Below are positions 6,664 through 8,489 of a stretch of 8,489 nucleotides of DNA, in pieces. Each line of letters opens with the position of its first letter. Within the stretch, counting starts at the first letter, position 1. The position numbers and the translations under genes were made by a program. Origin of the DNA: JBBPYR01 sp038199755 (lineage in GTDB: Bacteria; Chloroflexota; Ktedonobacteria; Ktedonobacterales; Ktedonobacteraceae); contig JBBPYR010000219.1 in the NCBI GenBank assembly GCA_038199755.1, forward strand, positions 1 through 8,489, in the 5' to 3' direction. Under the pieces are notes generated by a model, which ran no database searches, was not told the DNA's origin, and saw only the letters and a list, made by a program, of their open reading frames with translations.

Positions 6664-6717
6664 GGAACATCCTTCGGGTTCCCCACCTTGTAAAAGGTTC
6701 TGTTCTTAGCAAAGAAT
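6664..6717 (+). promoter_or_regulatory. Cluster of small hairpins in the probable leader of the 384-aa gene
   Basis: Three potential stem-loops follow one another. At 6664-6682, GGAA and CC pair with GG and TTCC around a stable TTCG tetraloop, with a 3-base bulge. At 6685-6698, ACCTT/AAGGT closes a GTAA loop. At 6702-6717, GTTCTT/AAGAAT (including a G-T pair) closes AGCA. TCCCCA (6680-6685) can instead pair with TGGGGA (6724-6729), giving a competing fold. No T-run marks a terminator. It does not match a riboswitch class known to me. A regulatory role is speculative. Confidence 0.25.
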
Positions 6718-6765
6718 GCTGACTGGGGACATTCCTACCGGGGTTAGAATTGAGAGAATCAACGA

Positions 6766-7920
6766 ATGATCGTACGGGTTCATGGTTTTGATTGGAAAAT
6801 CTATAATGAGCGCATCATGCCAGCCTTCAACCTTTGGCTTGTCAATAATGATGAACAGACAATAATGAAACTGTACATGAACACTCAGCGTGCAAAAGCG
6901 GAAGAGCACCGAGTGACGCCTGTACAACGGCATAGTTCGTGGCTACAAGCGCAGGCCTTTGTGAGACGGTTGCCGCGAGGACCACACGCAGTTGATGAAT
7001 ATTCCGTCCTTTGTACACCAGAACGCTTTAATCCACTGAGCGATCAGTATATGTATCGTTATCCGCCACAACTGTATCGCAACTCTGAGGCCTTACGGAT
7101 GATCTGGAGTGCGCTGATAGAGGAATACTGCCTGCCCTGGTTTCAAGTGACTGACGACTTAGAAAAGTTCATGGTTCCCCCACAGCACCCGCAGCACCCA
7201 CAAGTGCAACAAGGGCAGGACACATACAAAGGTACCACAACCCAGGCCACGCCTAGTGCGCGCGTGGCTCAAAAAGCACTTGAGGAAAATGGTCCTTCCA
7301 TAAAAGAGGCTGTCTTTCGGAGCGAGCTCATCACGTTGCTCCAATCTGCTGGTCTGGCAGAGCTAGCGCAAGCGATTGTCATCCACAATGTAGATGAACA
7401 GCAAGCTCTCCAGCACGCCGCTACTGGCAAAGCAGGAGCAAATGAACCGCTTCAGGCAAGCACCCCTGGCAAACTAACAGAGCACAAACGAGATGAGACA
7501 TTCGACGAGGAAGAAGAGACTGAGGAGAGTGGGGTTCTGATTGGTCAACAGCACGCCCCAATTCGTCTGCGTGGTTGGCTGGCGTCATTCTCGATCCGTG
7601 CGATGGCGTTGTTCGAGTTGCTGGCCTGTGGACGCCGTTGCATGCCCTTTGGCTATGAGGCAAGCGATCTGGCTACGGGCTATGTCGGCTATTTGACACC
7701 GGATGAGGTGTGGCAATTGGCCCTTTGCTTACGCAAGGTGCAATCGCCAGCAGCAGAGCAGGTGACAGCGGACTTTCAGAAGTTTCAGAAGCAAATCCGC
7801 GAGAAAACGTTGGCCTTTCGCATGCTCGACGAGGTCTTGCCCGAATATAGTGAGGAGTTCATGAGCCTTGTACGCATTGCCGCCTTACAGGGACTGGGGC
7901 TGATCTGTAGTGTTGGGTAG
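6766..7920 (+). CDS. Hypothetical protein, two domains joined by an acidic low-complexity linker
   Basis: I do not recognise this 384-aa protein. Residues 1-135 look folded, with many aromatic and basic positions (for example the SDQYMYRYPPQLYRN segment at 92-106 and the EEYCLPWF motif at 119-126). Residues 136-265 are low complexity: a Pro/His/Gln patch (PPQHPQHPQVQQ, 138-149), a short helical stretch (about 180-215) and a strongly acidic run (DETFDEEEETEES, 243-255). Residues 266-384 form a second, probably helical domain (LRGWLASFSIRAMALFELL, YVGYLTPDEVWQLALCLRK). The YLTPDEV phrase recalls small uncharacterised DUF1877-like proteins, but this is too weak to assign. No signal peptide or membrane helix was found, so it is probably cytoplasmic. 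The ribosome site before ATG 6766 is poor. The gene converges on the 103-aa gene with only 18 bases between stops. Coding is supported by its length and by amino-acid composition typical of folded protein. Confidence 0.8.
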   Translation: MIVRVHGFDWKIYNERIMPAFNLWLVNNDEQTIMKLYMNTQRAKAEEHRVTPVQRHSSWLQAQAFVRRLPRGPHAVDEYSVLCTPERFNPLSDQYMYRYPPQLYRNSEALRMIWSALIEEYCLPWFQVTDDLEKFMVPPQHPQHPQVQQGQDTYKGTTTQATPSARVAQKALEENGPSIKEAVFRSELITLLQSAGLAELAQAIVIHNVDEQQALQHAATGKAGANEPLQASTPGKLTEHKRDETFDEEEETEESGVLIGQQHAPIRLRGWLASFSIRAMALFELLACGRRCMPFGYEASDLATGYVGYLTPDEVWQLALCLRKVQSPAAEQVTADFQKFQKQIREKTLAFRMLDEVLPEYSEEFMSLVRIAALQGLGLICSVG

Positions 7921-7938
7921 TCGGGAGATGGGGTATCG

Positions 7939-8250
7939 CTACTCCACGTCTATCCCACGTAGCAACGTGTCGAACAGTGTTTGTTCACCGCTGGCAGGAG
8001 ATGCCTCAGCATATTGCTGACGTAGCTGCATGAGGCGAAACAACATCATCAGGTGCCGACTGACCGCTTGCTCACGCTCGCCGGGCTTCATCGCCTCCAG
8101 GTCATTCGCCTGTAGCAGCATGATAATGCGCTCTTCTAAGGCAATGAGCCATTTATGGACGCGCCTCAGCATATCTTGCTGGCACTCTTCGGCATTCATA
8201 GGAATCATCAGGGTTGGTGGCATATTCGGCGTATTTGGCGTATCGGCCAT
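7939..8250 (-). CDS. Small helical hypothetical protein (103 aa)
   Basis: The family is not recognised. After an N-terminal Pro/Asn/Met-rich lead (MADTPNTPNMPPTLMIP), residues about 19-80 are predicted almost entirely helical. Two amphipathic helices (about 20-47 and 56-82) are joined around the MKPGE turn (54-58), giving a helical-hairpin look suited to dimerisation or protein binding. There is no signal peptide, membrane helix or recognisable DNA-binding motif. The start at 8250 is well supported: AAGGAG (minus strand, 8264-8259) sits 8 bases upstream of the ATG. It faces the 384-aa gene tail to tail. The upstream region contains a 20-bp inverted repeat (8291-8365). The good ribosome site and composition argue that it is real despite its size. 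Confidence 0.75.
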   Translation of the reverse strand: MADTPNTPNMPPTLMIPMNAEECQQDMLRRVHKWLIALEERIIMLLQANDLEAMKPGEREQAVSRHLMMLFRLMQLRQQYAEASPASGEQTLFDTLLRGIDVE

Positions 8251-8290
8251 ATCTATCGCTCCTTATTAATACTCTTGGAAAATGCTGTAG

Positions 8291-8365
8291 GGACCAGCTT
8301 CAGCGCGTCCGCAGCCTGTTGGCGAAACGCTCCTCAACGAGTACGGGACGCGCTCAAGCTGGTCC
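8291..8365. repeat. Imperfect 20-bp inverted repeat (long stem-loop) upstream of the 103-aa gene
   Basis: The arms are 8291-8310 (begins GGACCAGCTT) and 8346-8365 (ends AAGCTGGTCC). They match at 19 of 20 positions, with one C/C mismatch, and are separated by 35 bases. The stem is GC-rich and ends abruptly on both sides. There is no T-run, so it is not a typical terminator. It could be a REP/MITE-like dispersed hairpin, an IS remnant, or a structured leader of the minus-strand gene, whose ribosome site begins 26 bases away. Confidence 0.8.
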
Positions 8366-8489
8366 AAGAGACATCAACCTAAGAATGGCTGAGGCGATGG
8401 GATCGCACGGTTCAGTAGGGGCGGGGGCGGTGATGCAGGGTGGAGTGGACCCTTGGGTCGCCCGTGGGGTGGGGACAACGCCCAAAAAG
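8366..8489. other. Non-coding, G-rich right end
   Basis: No gene was recognised in these 124 bases. The plus strand is strongly G-rich, with GGGGCGGGGGCGG (8418-8430) and GTGGGGTGGGG (8464-8474). A short palindrome GACCCTTGGGTC (about 8449-8460) and a small hairpin GCGAT/ATCGC around 8393-8405 are present. The runs could form G-quadruplexes. Nothing here supports a coding call on either strand. Confidence 0.5.

Larger units (their letters stand above)
6394..6765. other. Divergent intergenic region between the exporter operon and the 384-aa gene
   Basis: No gene with credible coding character was found in these 372 bases. The left part carries the ribosome site, leader and promoter of the minus-strand operon (to about 6552). 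The middle is unremarkable; a weak plus-strand promoter could be TTGATT (6589-6594)-18-CATAGT (6613-6618). The right part (6664-6717) contains three consecutive small hairpins, listed separately. A weak purine stretch (GAGAGAA, about 6751-6757) precedes the ATG at 6766. Confidence 0.6.

Noticed and set aside
7956..7969. CACGT-AGCA-ACGTG hairpin considered as a terminator for the 384-aa gene
   Set aside because: The stem is only 5 bp, lies inside the end of the convergent gene, and has no T-run after it.

Overview
The window looks like chromosomal DNA from a member of the Chloroflexota, most likely a ktedonobacterium-like lineage. This is an inference from style. The clues are a surface protein with long threonine-proline strings (TPTPTNTPT), a MacAB-like exporter with an extended adaptor, low-complexity linkers, moderate GC and several unrecognised proteins. 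No rRNA, tRNA, CRISPR array, transposase or phage gene was seen.

Layout. Bases 2-121 hold the last 39 codons of an unidentified plus-strand gene. After a 226-bp gap with a strong promoter (TTGACA-18-TATAGT, with an inverted repeat in its spacer), 348-1853 encodes a 501-aa single-pass surface protein: signal peptide, Thr/Pro-rich external stalk, one transmembrane helix and a cytoplasmic tail with a 17-residue YHNE repeat. It ends at a strong intrinsic terminator (1868-1905), which is shared with the converging operon.

Bases 1952-6393 on the minus strand are a compact three-gene exporter operon. In order of transcription it encodes a HlyD/MacA-type membrane fusion protein, a MacB/LolD-type ATPase and a MacB/FtsX-type permease. 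Gaps are a few bases or a one-base overlap. The operon has its own candidate promoter at 6500-6528, with an 11-bp-period direct repeat just upstream of the -35 that resembles an OmpR/PhoB-class activator site. The adaptor is the most unusual protein here: about 310 residues of coiled coil built on a 25-residue repeat, split into two arms of nearly equal length by a proline-rich loop bounded by two cysteines. The simplest reading is an alpha-hairpin of about 150 residues per arm, far longer than in MacA. In a cell with no outer membrane it could reach into or across the cell wall.

Bases 6394-6765 are a 372-bp gap carrying the operon promoter and a cluster of small hairpins before a 384-aa protein of unknown function (6766-7920, plus). 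This converges, with an 18-bp gap, on a 103-aa helical protein (7939-8250, minus) that has an excellent ribosome binding site. The last 239 bp contain a 20-bp imperfect inverted repeat (possible dispersed hairpin element) and a G-rich end, with no gene recognised.

Working together: the three exporter genes should form one machine, in which the ATPase drives the permease's mechanotransmission and the adaptor guides substrate outward. The substrate is unknown. The surface protein and the two right-hand proteins have no demonstrable link to it beyond proximity.
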